From: Micrococcales bacterium
GTDB taxonomy: Bacteria > Actinomycetota > Actinomycetes > Actinomycetales > Cellulomonadaceae
DNA length: 18,205 nucleotides
Assembly (NCBI GenBank): GCA_009783975.1
Contig: WRCL01000002.1
Coordinates: forward strand, 1 to 18,205
Direction: 5' to 3'
This document shows, piece by piece, positions 5,858-12,935 of the stretch (position 1 is its first letter; each line of letters begins with the position of its first letter). The notes beneath the pieces were generated by a model. That model ran no database searches. It had not been told where the DNA came from and saw nothing but the letters and a program-made list of their open reading frames with translations. Both the position numbers and the translations under genes were made by a program.

Positions 5858-7387
5858 ATGGCGCTGGTCGCTGACGACCATGGCGCCGGGTACGTCGACA
5901 AAGACGCACCGACGCCCACGGTTGAGCGCAGGGCGCCTTCACGCGAGCCGCGCCGGTCGTGGGCCTCGCCCCAGCCGTTCGTCGCGCGGCCAGGTCCCAA
6001 CGGTGGGGCCAAGCGTCGGTGGCGCGCTGTGGCACGGGGGTACATCGGCTCGACGGTGCTGTCGGACTATGTCATCGCGTTTGCCCTGACCGCGGCGATG
6101 ACCCGGCAGTACGGGTGGATCTGCCTGTTCTTCGGGGCGATCGCCGGCACCGGGTTCGTGGCCCTGGTCGCCTCCTCACGCGGGTACATGCGCAAGTCGC
6201 TGGGGTCGGCTCCCGCTGAGTTCGAGTCCGCCTTGCGTGGGGTGGTGCTGCTCGGGCTGGGCCTCATGGCTGCGACGTTCACCTGGCAGCTGGACGTCCC
6301 GCGCCGGTTGGTGTTCTTCGGCCTGCCGCTGCTGTGGGTGCTCAGCTGGGCAGACCGCCACGGGCGGCGGCGCCGGCTGCACCGCGCCCGTGAACGTGGT
6401 GAGGCGATGGTCCCCACACTTGTCGTCGGACGGGTCGGGGAGGTCGTCCGCCTCGTCGACAAGCTGCGGGCCTCGCCGTACCACGGGTTCGAACCGACCG
6501 CGGCGTGCCTGCCAGACCCTGAGGCGCTCGGGCGCGTCAACGGGATCGACGTCGTGGGGGGGCTGGCCGATATCGTCCAGGCGGCCGTCGACCGCAACAT
6601 CGAGGTCGTCGTGCTGTCGATGTCGTCGCTGTCTGGTGACGCGTTGCGGCGGTTGTCGTGGGCGCTGGGCCGCGCCAAGGTCGACCTCGTCGTCGCCCCT
6701 GACCTTGTCGAGGTCGCAGGACCACGTCTGACGCTGCGCCCGGCCGCTGGGGTCTCGCTGCTGGACGTGGAGGTCGAGGCACCTCGTCGTCGGTTGCTGA
6801 CCAAGTCGATCATGGACCGGTCCCTGGCGACGATCGGGCTGGCGGTCTCGTTGGTCCCGGTCGCCCTGGCGGCGCTGGCTGTGGTCGTCACATCTGCTGG
6901 TGGGCCGTTCTTCCGCCAGACCCGTGTGGGCCTGGACGGCAAGACGTTCACGATGTGGAAGCTGCGCACGATGTACATCGACGCCGAGGAACGCAAGAAG
7001 GCCCTTGCCGAGTCCTCCGACGGCGCAGGTCTGCTGTTCAAGATGCGTGCCGACCCCCGTGTCACGCCGGTCGGCCGGTTCTTGCGGCGCACGTCGATCG
7101 ACGAGCTGCCGCAGCTGTGGAACATCGTCAAAGGTGACATGTCCCTCGTCGGCCCACGGCCTCCGCTGCTCGAAGAGGTCGCTGCCTACCCTGACCACGT
7201 CGGCCGCCGGCTGCACGTACGCCCAGGCCTGACCGGTCTGTGGCAGGTCTCGGGGCGTTCGGACCTGGACTGGGACGCTTCGGTCGCCCTGGACCTGCGG
7301 TACGTCGACAACTGGTCGGTGGCGATGGACTTGATGATCTTGTGGAAGACCGGCCGGGCCGTGCTCAAAGGCGATGGCGCCTACTAG
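5858..7387 (+). CDS. Polyprenyl-phosphate sugar-1-phosphate transferase (WbaP/CpsE type)
   Basis: This 509-residue membrane enzyme moves a sugar-1-phosphate from a UDP-sugar to undecaprenyl or decaprenyl phosphate, the first step of repeat-unit assembly. After a basic cytoplasmic N-terminus, about four membrane segments lie at 60-170, then a CoA-binding-like domain at 180-300. The catalytic domain starts near KSIMDRSL (316) with a re-entrant hydrophobic helix to 345. It has GPFFRQTRVG (349-358), KLRTM (368-372), the Asp-Glu pair at 415-416 (IDELPQLWN) and VGPRPP (431-436). The ATG at 5858 has GGAGG 6 bases upstream. The sugar cannot be told from sequence; glucose or galactose is usual. It heads the glycan locus directly after pth. 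Confidence 0.93.
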   Translation: MALVADDHGAGYVDKDAPTPTVERRAPSREPRRSWASPQPFVARPGPNGGAKRRWRAVARGYIGSTVLSDYVIAFALTAAMTRQYGWICLFFGAIAGTGFVALVASSRGYMRKSLGSAPAEFESALRGVVLLGLGLMAATFTWQLDVPRRLVFFGLPLLWVLSWADRHGRRRRLHRARERGEAMVPTLVVGRVGEVVRLVDKLRASPYHGFEPTAACLPDPEALGRVNGIDVVGGLADIVQAAVDRNIEVVVLSMSSLSGDALRRLSWALGRAKVDLVVAPDLVEVAGPRLTLRPAAGVSLLDVEVEAPRRRLLTKSIMDRSLATIGLAVSLVPVALAALAVVVTSAGGPFFRQTRVGLDGKTFTMWKLRTMYIDAEERKKALAESSDGAGLLFKMRADPRVTPVGRFLRRTSIDELPQLWNIVKGDMSLVGPRPPLLEEVAAYPDHVGRRLHVRPGLTGLWQVSGRSDLDWDASVALDLRYVDNWSVAMDLMILWKTGRAVLKGDGAY

Positions 7388-7404
7388 CACCCAGAACTGG
7401 AAGG

Positions 7405-7432
7405 TTCGCACAGTGCACTGCGAGAATATACA
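7405..7432 (+). promoter_or_regulatory. Candidate promoter with a palindromic spacer
   Basis: TTCGCA (7405-7410) and TATACA (7427-7432) are 16 bases apart in the 68-base gap before the DUF1972-type glycosyltransferase. The first ten spacer bases are the perfect palindrome CAGTGCACTG (7411-7420), a position where a bound dimer would block RNA polymerase. Both hexamers match consensus at four of six bases. Confidence 0.35.
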
Positions 7433-7455
7433 GACGACCGTCATGAGGGAGACGG

Positions 7456-8658
7456 ATGCGTGAAGCGCCGCTGAGCATCGCCATGGTGGGCACCCGTGGC
7501 GTTCCTGCGCGCTACGGGGGCTTCGAGACGGCTGTCGAAGAGGTCGGCCGTCGCCTCGTCGACCGTGGGCACCAGGTGCGTGTGTACTGCCGGCGTCCCA
7601 CAGACGCACCGCACGAGCCGGTCCCCGACCAGTACGCCGGGATGACGCTCGTGCACCTGCCTGCGCTGCACCGCCGGTCCCTGGAGACGCTCAGCCACAC
7701 CGCGCTGTCGGTGCGCCACCTCGTGCGCCACCGCACCGACGTGGCGTTCGTGTTCAACGCCGCCAACGCCCCGATGCTGCCAGCCTTGCGCCAGGCGAAG
7801 ATCCCGGTCGCCACGCACGTCGACGGTCTGGAGTGGCGCCGGTCGAAATGGGGCCGTGCCGGGCGGTTCTACTACCGCGTCGCCGAGGGGCTGGCGGTGC
7901 GGTGGTCCGACGCGCTCATCGCCGACGCCCAGGGTATCGCCGACTACTACGCGGCCGAGTTCGGCACCGTCACCCGGCAGATCTCCTACGGAGCCCCGGT
8001 CATCAGCCCTGGTAGCGACGCGCTGGAGGCCATCGGCCTGGTTCCCGGGGGGTACCACCTGGTCGTGGCACGGTTCGAACCAGAGAACCATGTGCTCGAC
8101 GCCGTCCGCGGGTATGTGGCCAGCGCCGCCCAGCGCTTGTTCGTCGTGGTCGGGTCAGCCCCGTACTCCACCGCGTACACCGAGGCGGTCACCCGCGCCG
8201 CCGACTCGCGGGTGCGCCTGCTCGGCGGGGTGTGGAACCCGGTGCTGCTCGACCAGCTGTACGCCAACGCCTTGACCTACGTCCACGGGCACTGCGTCGG
8301 CGGGACGAACCCGTCGTTGCTGCGGGCCATCGGGGCAGGGACCGCGACGATCGCGTGGGACGCGACGTTCAACCGTGAGGTGCTGCGCGACGACGGTTGG
8401 TACTTCGACGACGCCGCGTCGCTGGCCACCAGGCTCGAGCACGCCGAAGCCGACCTGGAGGCGACCACCGCCCGCGGACGTGCCCTGGTCGACCGGGCCA
8501 AGGACTACGACTGGGACACTGTCGCCACCGGGTACGAGACCCTCGCGCAGGACCTGGCCGCACGGCGGGTCCGGCCCAGCGCGTCAGGACGGCGCCGGCG
8601 GGCCAGGCGTTGGGGCAGGGCGGGCGGACGTCAACCGTTGCGGACGGAGGCACAGTGA
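7456..8658 (+). CDS. GT4-type glycosyltransferase with DUF1972 N-terminal domain
   Basis: This 400-residue cytoplasmic or membrane-associated enzyme should add the next sugar to the lipid-linked primer. SIAMVGTRGVPARYGGFETAVEEV at about 7-30 (key motif GTRGVPARYGGFET at 12-25) is the signature of the DUF1972 group, whose characterised relatives include rhamnosyltransferases of capsule loci. The C-terminal GT-B domain has GHCVGGTNPSLLRAIGAG, the donor-site region, at about 280-297. The last 30 residues are strongly basic and may contact the membrane. The ATG at 7456 has a GGGAG site a few bases upstream. The stop overlaps the next start as GTGA, so translation of the CDP-alcohol transferase is coupled. 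Rhamnose as donor sugar is only a guess. Confidence 0.88.
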   Translation: MREAPLSIAMVGTRGVPARYGGFETAVEEVGRRLVDRGHQVRVYCRRPTDAPHEPVPDQYAGMTLVHLPALHRRSLETLSHTALSVRHLVRHRTDVAFVFNAANAPMLPALRQAKIPVATHVDGLEWRRSKWGRAGRFYYRVAEGLAVRWSDALIADAQGIADYYAAEFGTVTRQISYGAPVISPGSDALEAIGLVPGGYHLVVARFEPENHVLDAVRGYVASAAQRLFVVVGSAPYSTAYTEAVTRAADSRVRLLGGVWNPVLLDQLYANALTYVHGHCVGGTNPSLLRAIGAGTATIAWDATFNREVLRDDGWYFDDAASLATRLEHAEADLEATTARGRALVDRAKDYDWDTVATGYETLAQDLAARRVRPSASGRRRRARRWGRAGGRQPLRTEAQ

Positions 8659-9401
8659 CTGGCACCTACCGGGAGAACCTGCGGGCGTTGGCCCACGCCC
8701 AAAAAGGCGCCGCCCGCAGCGCGCCGGCGTACTCGCGGTTCGTCAACCGCCGCCTGGGCCGGCTGCTGGCCGCTGGGGCGGTCCGCGCAGGGCTCACCCC
8801 GAACCAGGTGACCGGGGTCTCGGCGCTGTTCACCTTCACGGCGATCGCGTTGCTCGTCATCTGCGCCCCGGTGTGGTGGTTGGGCCTGGTCGTGGGTGTC
8901 GCCCTGGTTCTTGGGTACGCCTTTGACTCCGCTGACGGGCAGGTCGCACGGCTGACCAAGACCGGGGGCCCTGCCGGGGAGTGGCTCGACCACGTCGTCG
9001 ACGCGGTCAAGGTCGTCACCTTGCCGTTGGCGGTGCTCGTCGCCTGGTACCGGTTCGGCACCGGGCCGACGTGGTGGCTCGTCGTGGCACTGGTCCACAC
9101 TGTGGTCTCCTCGGTGCTGTTCTTCGCGATGATCCTCACCGAACAGCTACGCCGTTCGCGTGGGGTCGTCTCGACCGCTTCGACCAGCGGACGGGCGCCG
9201 TGGCTGCGGTCGGTGCTCGTGGTTCCCACTGACTACGGTCTGCTGTGCGTGTGGTTCTTCACCTGGGGTGCTCCCGTCGTCTTCGGTGTCGGATATATCC
9301 TGGTTGTCACTGCAACAACGCTGTTCCTGGCTGCCGCGCTCGTGCGCTGGTTCGCTGAGATGCGGACGTTACCCCAGGCAGCCACCAAGGAGGACCCGTA
9401 G
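8655..9401 (+). CDS. CDP-alcohol phosphatidyltransferase family protein
   Basis: This 248-residue multi-pass membrane enzyme transfers a phospho-alcohol or phosphatidyl group from a CDP-linked donor. The full signature D-x2-DG-x2-AR-x8-G-x3-D-x3-D is present: Asp91, Asp94, Gly95, Ala98, Arg99, Gly108, Asp112 and Asp116, so it should be active. About six hydrophobic segments surround this motif. The GTG at 8655 overlaps the preceding stop and has GGAGG 4 bases upstream; its own stop overlaps the beta-helix gene by one base. It is unusual inside a glycan locus. It might make a special anchor lipid or place a phospho-alcohol on the glycan. No CDP-donor synthesis gene is in the window, and the substrate is unknown. 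Confidence 0.9.
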   Translation: MTGTYRENLRALAHAQKGAARSAPAYSRFVNRRLGRLLAAGAVRAGLTPNQVTGVSALFTFTAIALLVICAPVWWLGLVVGVALVLGYAFDSADGQVARLTKTGGPAGEWLDHVVDAVKVVTLPLAVLVAWYRFGTGPTWWLVVALVHTVVSSVLFFAMILTEQLRRSRGVVSTASTSGRAPWLRSVLVVPTDYGLLCVWFFTWGAPVVFGVGYILVVTATTLFLAAALVRWFAEMRTLPQAATKEDP

Positions 9402-10813
9402 TGAGGATCCCAGCGCGGTCACGACCCACGCTGCCAGTGACGGTCGTGGTCGCACTGAGCCTCATCGCCCTGGCCTTGTCGGCCGCTGTGGCTGGGCCCA
9501 AGTCCCTGGTCCCGGCCGAGGCCGACTGGGTCAAGACCCACTGGGTCGCCCCTGGGGACGACAACACCGTGAGCATGGAGGTCGACGGGCTGCCGCGCGA
9601 CACCAAGCAGGCCACCTTCCAGGTCGTCGTCACACGTGCGAGCAAACCGACGAAGGTCGCGGTGTGCGCAGGCAGGCAGCTGACTGACGAGTGCAGACGT
9701 TCGGCCCAGGCCCCGGCCAGGTCGACGTCGTTCACCGCGACCTTCGACTTCGCCGACTCCGAGCACTGGATCACCGTGCACTCCTCGGTGAGCAAGGTCC
9801 ACGTCACGATCGTCCTGGTCGAGTACACGACACCTGAAGGCACAGTACGACCGTCGCGGACACCCACCTCGCCGTCACCGGGCCAGACCAGCTCAGAAGA
9901 ACCGACGATCTCGGAGACCTCGGTCACCGCCGAACCGCCGAAGTGGGACAAACCTGGTCTGCCGCCCATGCCGACAGCAGGGTGGCCTGGGCCGACGAAC
10001 ACCGGGGTGCCCAAAGACGTCACGCTCACCGTCGTCGACGGCGCAGCCAGCGCCCCTGGCGGCACGTATTGGTCTGGTGTCCAGCTGACGGTCGTGCGTG
10101 AGGGCGTCGTGCTCGACGGGCTGGAGATCCGCGGGATCGTGCGTGTGGAGTCCAAGAACGTCGTGATCAAGAACTGCGTCATCAGCGGACGCAAGCTGTC
10201 CAGGCCTGGTTCGCTGCTGCACGTGGCGGGCTCGGGGTCGGTCACCGTCCAGGACTCTGAGCTGTACGCTGCCGAACCGTCGGTGTACGTCGATGGTGTC
10301 GTCGGGCAGAACTTCACCCTTGAGCGGGTGAACCTGCACGACACGGTCGACCACGTGAAGATCATCGGTGACAACGTCACCATCCGTGACTCGTGGTTGC
10401 ACGCCAACCTGCACTACTCCAACGACCCGGCCCAAGGCGGTGGCGCCACCCACGACGACAACATCCAGATCCAGCGCGGGAACAACCTCAACATCACGCG
10501 CAACACCTTGCAGTCGGCGACGAACGCGGCGATCCAGGTGACCCAAGACATGGGTGTGGTGAGCCAGGTCGTCATCGACCGCAACCTCGTCGGCGGCGGA
10601 GCCTGCTCGTTCAACCTTGCCGAGAAAGACCGGGGCACCCTCACCGACTTCGCCTTGCGCGCCAACCGGTTCACCCGCACGTCGAAGTACAACTGCGCGA
10701 TCATCGTCAGCGGCACCTCACGTTCCAGCCTCACCTTGTCAGACAACCGCTGGGTGGACTGGACCGGTTCGATGTGGGCCGAACAAGGGATCGTCACGGT
10801 GCGGACCTACTGA
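9401..10813 (+). CDS. Exported or membrane-anchored right-handed beta-helix protein
   Basis: This 470-residue protein starts with Arg/Pro-rich residues and a hydrophobic segment at about 12-32, a signal peptide or membrane anchor. Residues 40-140 form a small beta domain with two cysteines. A Ser/Thr/Pro/Glu-rich linker runs to about 200. From about 205 to 465, repeated short strands such as VVLDGLEIRG, VVIKNCVISG and VTIRDSWLHA suggest a parallel beta-helix of the pectate-lyase-like kind. THDDNIQIQ at 350-358 and DTVDHVKI near 314-321 may line a binding groove. It may cut, epimerise or bind the glycan outside the cell; no enzyme class can be fixed. The GTG at 9401 overlaps the previous stop (TAGTG) and has AAGGAGG upstream, showing coupling. 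Confidence 0.85.
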   Translation: MRIPARSRPTLPVTVVVALSLIALALSAAVAGPKSLVPAEADWVKTHWVAPGDDNTVSMEVDGLPRDTKQATFQVVVTRASKPTKVAVCAGRQLTDECRRSAQAPARSTSFTATFDFADSEHWITVHSSVSKVHVTIVLVEYTTPEGTVRPSRTPTSPSPGQTSSEEPTISETSVTAEPPKWDKPGLPPMPTAGWPGPTNTGVPKDVTLTVVDGAASAPGGTYWSGVQLTVVREGVVLDGLEIRGIVRVESKNVVIKNCVISGRKLSRPGSLLHVAGSGSVTVQDSELYAAEPSVYVDGVVGQNFTLERVNLHDTVDHVKIIGDNVTIRDSWLHANLHYSNDPAQGGGATHDDNIQIQRGNNLNITRNTLQSATNAAIQVTQDMGVVSQVVIDRNLVGGGACSFNLAEKDRGTLTDFALRANRFTRTSKYNCAIIVSGTSRSSLTLSDNRWVDWTGSMWAEQGIVTVRTY

Positions 10814-10825
10814 CACGCAGGTGGG

Positions 10826-10831
10826 TAGGGT
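10826..10831 (+). promoter_or_regulatory. -10 box of the second GT4 gene, possible leaderless start
   Basis: TAGGGT matches TANNNT and ends 7 bases before the GTG at 10839. AGGG within it could equally be a Shine-Dalgarno site at 8-base spacing, so the same bases may serve a read-through message as ribosome site and a leaderless message as promoter. Confidence 0.4.
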
Positions 10832-10838
10832 GGGCCAG

Positions 10839-11969
10839 GTGAGGCATGTTGTTGTGGCGCACCCGTCGCCAGACCTGTACGGCTCGGACCTGCAGATGCT
10901 GGAGTCGGTGACGGCGCTGGCCGACGCCGGGTGGCAGGTGAGCCTGGTCATGCCAAGCGACGGGCCGTTGGCGCCGCGTGCTGTGGCAGCCGGGGCCCAG
11001 GTGCACGTCGCGCAGTTCCCGGTGCTGCGCAAGGCGTTGCTGCACCCGCGGCGCCTGGTCGGTTTTGTCGCAGCGGCGGCCCGTGCGACATGGTCGGCGC
11101 GCCGGTGGTTGCGCGAGGCTGGTGCCGACGCGCTGTACATCAACACCTTGACGTTGCCGACGTGGGTGCTGGCCGGGCGCCTGGCCAAGGTCCCGGTGCT
11201 CGTCCACGTGCACGAGGCTGAGCAGGACGCTGCGCTGGTCGTGCGGGCCGGGCTCACCGCGCCGCTGCTCGGTGCCCAGCGTGTCGTGGCGAACTCCCAG
11301 GCCGCCGCACGCGCCCTGGTACGCCCGTTCGGGCCTCTGGCCCGGCGCACCCACGTGGTCTACAACGGTTTCGACGGACCCGCTGCGCCCCCCTCAGCGC
11401 CTGTGCGCGAGCCCGGGGACCGGCTGCACCTCGTGCTCGTCGGGCGGTTGTCACCGCGCAAAGGGTCGGACGTCGCGCTCGCGGCTGTGGCCCGGCTCGT
11501 CGCCGACGGACGTGACGTGCGGCTGGACCTGGCGGGCACTGCTTTCGCCGGGTACGAGTGGTTCGCCGACGAGCTCGCCGAACGGGCAGCCCAACCAGAC
11601 CTCGCCGGACGGGTGCGGCTGCTGGGGTACGTCGCCGACCGCTGGGGGACCCTCGCCGGCGCCGACGTCGTGCTCGTGCCCTCCCGTGTCGAACCGTTCG
11701 GCAACACAGCCGTCGAGGCGATGCTCGCCGCACGTCCTGTCGTCGCCTGCGCGACCCAGGGCCTGGTCGAGATCATCACCGACGGCACCAACGGCCTGCT
11801 CGTGCCCCCCGGCGACGCCGAAGCCCTCGCCGGGGCGGTCGCCCGCCTCGCCGACGACCCCAGCTTCGCCGCGGGCCTGGCCACCGACGCCCGCGCCGAG
11901 GCGTTGCGCCGCTTCGGCCTGGCCCGTTACGCCCGCGAGATCACCGCGCAGGTTGACGCCCTCGTCTAG
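10839..11969 (+). CDS. GT4-family glycosyltransferase
   Basis: This 376-residue GT-B enzyme probably adds a sugar to the lipid-linked repeat unit at the cytoplasmic face. The N-terminal domain begins HVVVAHPSPDLYGSDLQML, with a Gly-rich acceptor loop. The donor domain has LVLVGRLSPRKGSDVAL at about 195-211, then the E-x7-E motif Glu285/Glu293 in EPFGNTAVEAML, and NGLLVPPGDAEALA. Length and motif order are normal. The GTG at 10839 was chosen over GTG 10821 and 10830 because of spacing from AGGG and TAGGGT. It starts 25 bases after the beta-helix gene and may have its own promoter. Its TAG stop is also the first half of a possible -10 box for the next gene. The sugar donor is unknown. Confidence 0.92.
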   Translation: MRHVVVAHPSPDLYGSDLQMLESVTALADAGWQVSLVMPSDGPLAPRAVAAGAQVHVAQFPVLRKALLHPRRLVGFVAAAARATWSARRWLREAGADALYINTLTLPTWVLAGRLAKVPVLVHVHEAEQDAALVVRAGLTAPLLGAQRVVANSQAAARALVRPFGPLARRTHVVYNGFDGPAAPPSAPVREPGDRLHLVLVGRLSPRKGSDVALAAVARLVADGRDVRLDLAGTAFAGYEWFADELAERAAQPDLAGRVRLLGYVADRWGTLAGADVVLVPSRVEPFGNTAVEAMLAARPVVACATQGLVEIITDGTNGLLVPPGDAEALAGAVARLADDPSFAAGLATDARAEALRRFGLARYAREITAQVDALV

Positions 11970-11972
11970 GCT
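11967..11972 (+). promoter_or_regulatory. -10 box overlapping a stop codon, for the GT2 gene
   Basis: TAGGCT matches TANNNT and its first three bases are the stop codon of the upstream glycosyltransferase. Transcription would begin near 11979, leaving about 23 bases with GGAGG (11991-11995) before the GTG at 12002. No -35 box is obvious. Confidence 0.35.
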
Positions 11973-12001
11973 CAGGGTTGGCTGCACAACGGAGGTGTGA
12001 C

Positions 12002-12922
12002 GTGGGCGACGGCCTGGTGGTTGTGGCGATGCTGACGTACCGGCGGCCTGACGACCTTGTCAAGGCGGTGCCGGCGTTCGTCGCCGAGCTCGGCACTGTC
12101 GAGCGTGACGGCAGGTTGCTCGTCGTCGACAACGACCCGGACGGTTCAGCAGCCACAGCTGTCGCCGGGTTCGACGACGAGCACGTCCGCTACGTCCACG
12201 AACCGCGCCCGGGGATCGCCGCAGGGCGCAACGCGGCGTTGGACCAGTGCGCCGACGCAGCGGTGCTCGTGTTCGTCGACGACGACGAGCACCCCCAGCC
12301 GGGGTGGTTGGCGGCGCTGCTCGACACCCACGAGCGCACAGGCGCAGGGGTGGTTGCTGGGGCGGTCGTCTCGGCGTTCGACGTCGAACCGGACCCGTGG
12401 TTGGCCGCGGGGCGGTTCTTCGACCGCCGACGGTTGCCCACCGGCACGCCGGTCGACGTCGCGGCGACGAACAACTTGCTGCTCGACCTCGCCCAGATTC
12501 CCCACGACGTGCGGTTCGACGAGGCGTTCAGCCTCACCGGCGGCTCAGACACGATGTTCACCGCGACACTGCACCGCCGGGGGGTGGCGATGGTGTGGTG
12601 CGACGAGGCGGTCGTCGTCGACCGTGTGCCTGCCACGCGCCTGACACGGCCATGGGTGCTCGCCCGGGCGCGCAGGTCGGGCAACTCTGGGGTGCGGGTG
12701 GCGCTGGCCCTGGCCCCGCCTGGTCCACGCCGGTGGTGGGCGCGGGCCGTCGCGGTGGCCCAGGGCATGGTCCGTATCGTCGGGGGAGCCGCACGCGCAG
12801 CCGTCGGCCTGGTCACCGGCTCACGCGAGCATGACGCGCGCGGACGCCGGGCCATGGCCCGGGGGCGGGGGATGGTCGGTGCGGCGGCTGGGTCGGTCGT
12901 CGCCGAGTACACCCGGGGATGA
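12002..12922 (+). CDS. GT2-family glycosyltransferase
   Basis: This 306-residue GT-A enzyme likely adds a sugar to the repeat unit. It starts VVVAMLTYRRPDDL, with the nucleotide-binding fold at residues 5-95. The metal-binding acidic motif is FVDDDEHPQPGW with Asp93, Asp94 and Asp95. EPRPGIAAGRNAAL at about 64-77 and TGGSDTMF at about 180 complete the family pattern. The last 70 residues are basic with hydrophobic stretches and may associate with the membrane. The GTG at 12002 has GGAGG 6 bases upstream. The gene converges on the flippase; both stop codons lie in one 16-base palindrome. It may use a different sugar from the GT4 enzymes; donor and acceptor cannot be read. Confidence 0.92.
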   Translation: MGDGLVVVAMLTYRRPDDLVKAVPAFVAELGTVERDGRLLVVDNDPDGSAATAVAGFDDEHVRYVHEPRPGIAAGRNAALDQCADAAVLVFVDDDEHPQPGWLAALLDTHERTGAGVVAGAVVSAFDVEPDPWLAAGRFFDRRRLPTGTPVDVAATNNLLLDLAQIPHDVRFDEAFSLTGGSDTMFTATLHRRGVAMVWCDEAVVVDRVPATRLTRPWVLARARRSGNSGVRVALALAPPGPRRWWARAVAVAQGMVRIVGGAARAAVGLVTGSREHDARGRRAMARGRGMVGAAAGSVVAEYTRG

Positions 12923-12935
12923 CCAGGCCTGGTCA
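12920..12935. terminator. Perfect 16-bp palindrome containing two convergent stop codons
   Basis: TGACCAGGCCTGGTCA reads the same on both strands. Its first TGA is the stop of the GT2 gene and its last three bases (TCA) are the minus-strand TGA stop of the flippase, so the genes are separated by only ten bases. As RNA it could form a short hairpin from either side. There is no U-tract, and it might instead bind a protein dimer. The palindrome is certain; the terminator role is not. Confidence 0.4.
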
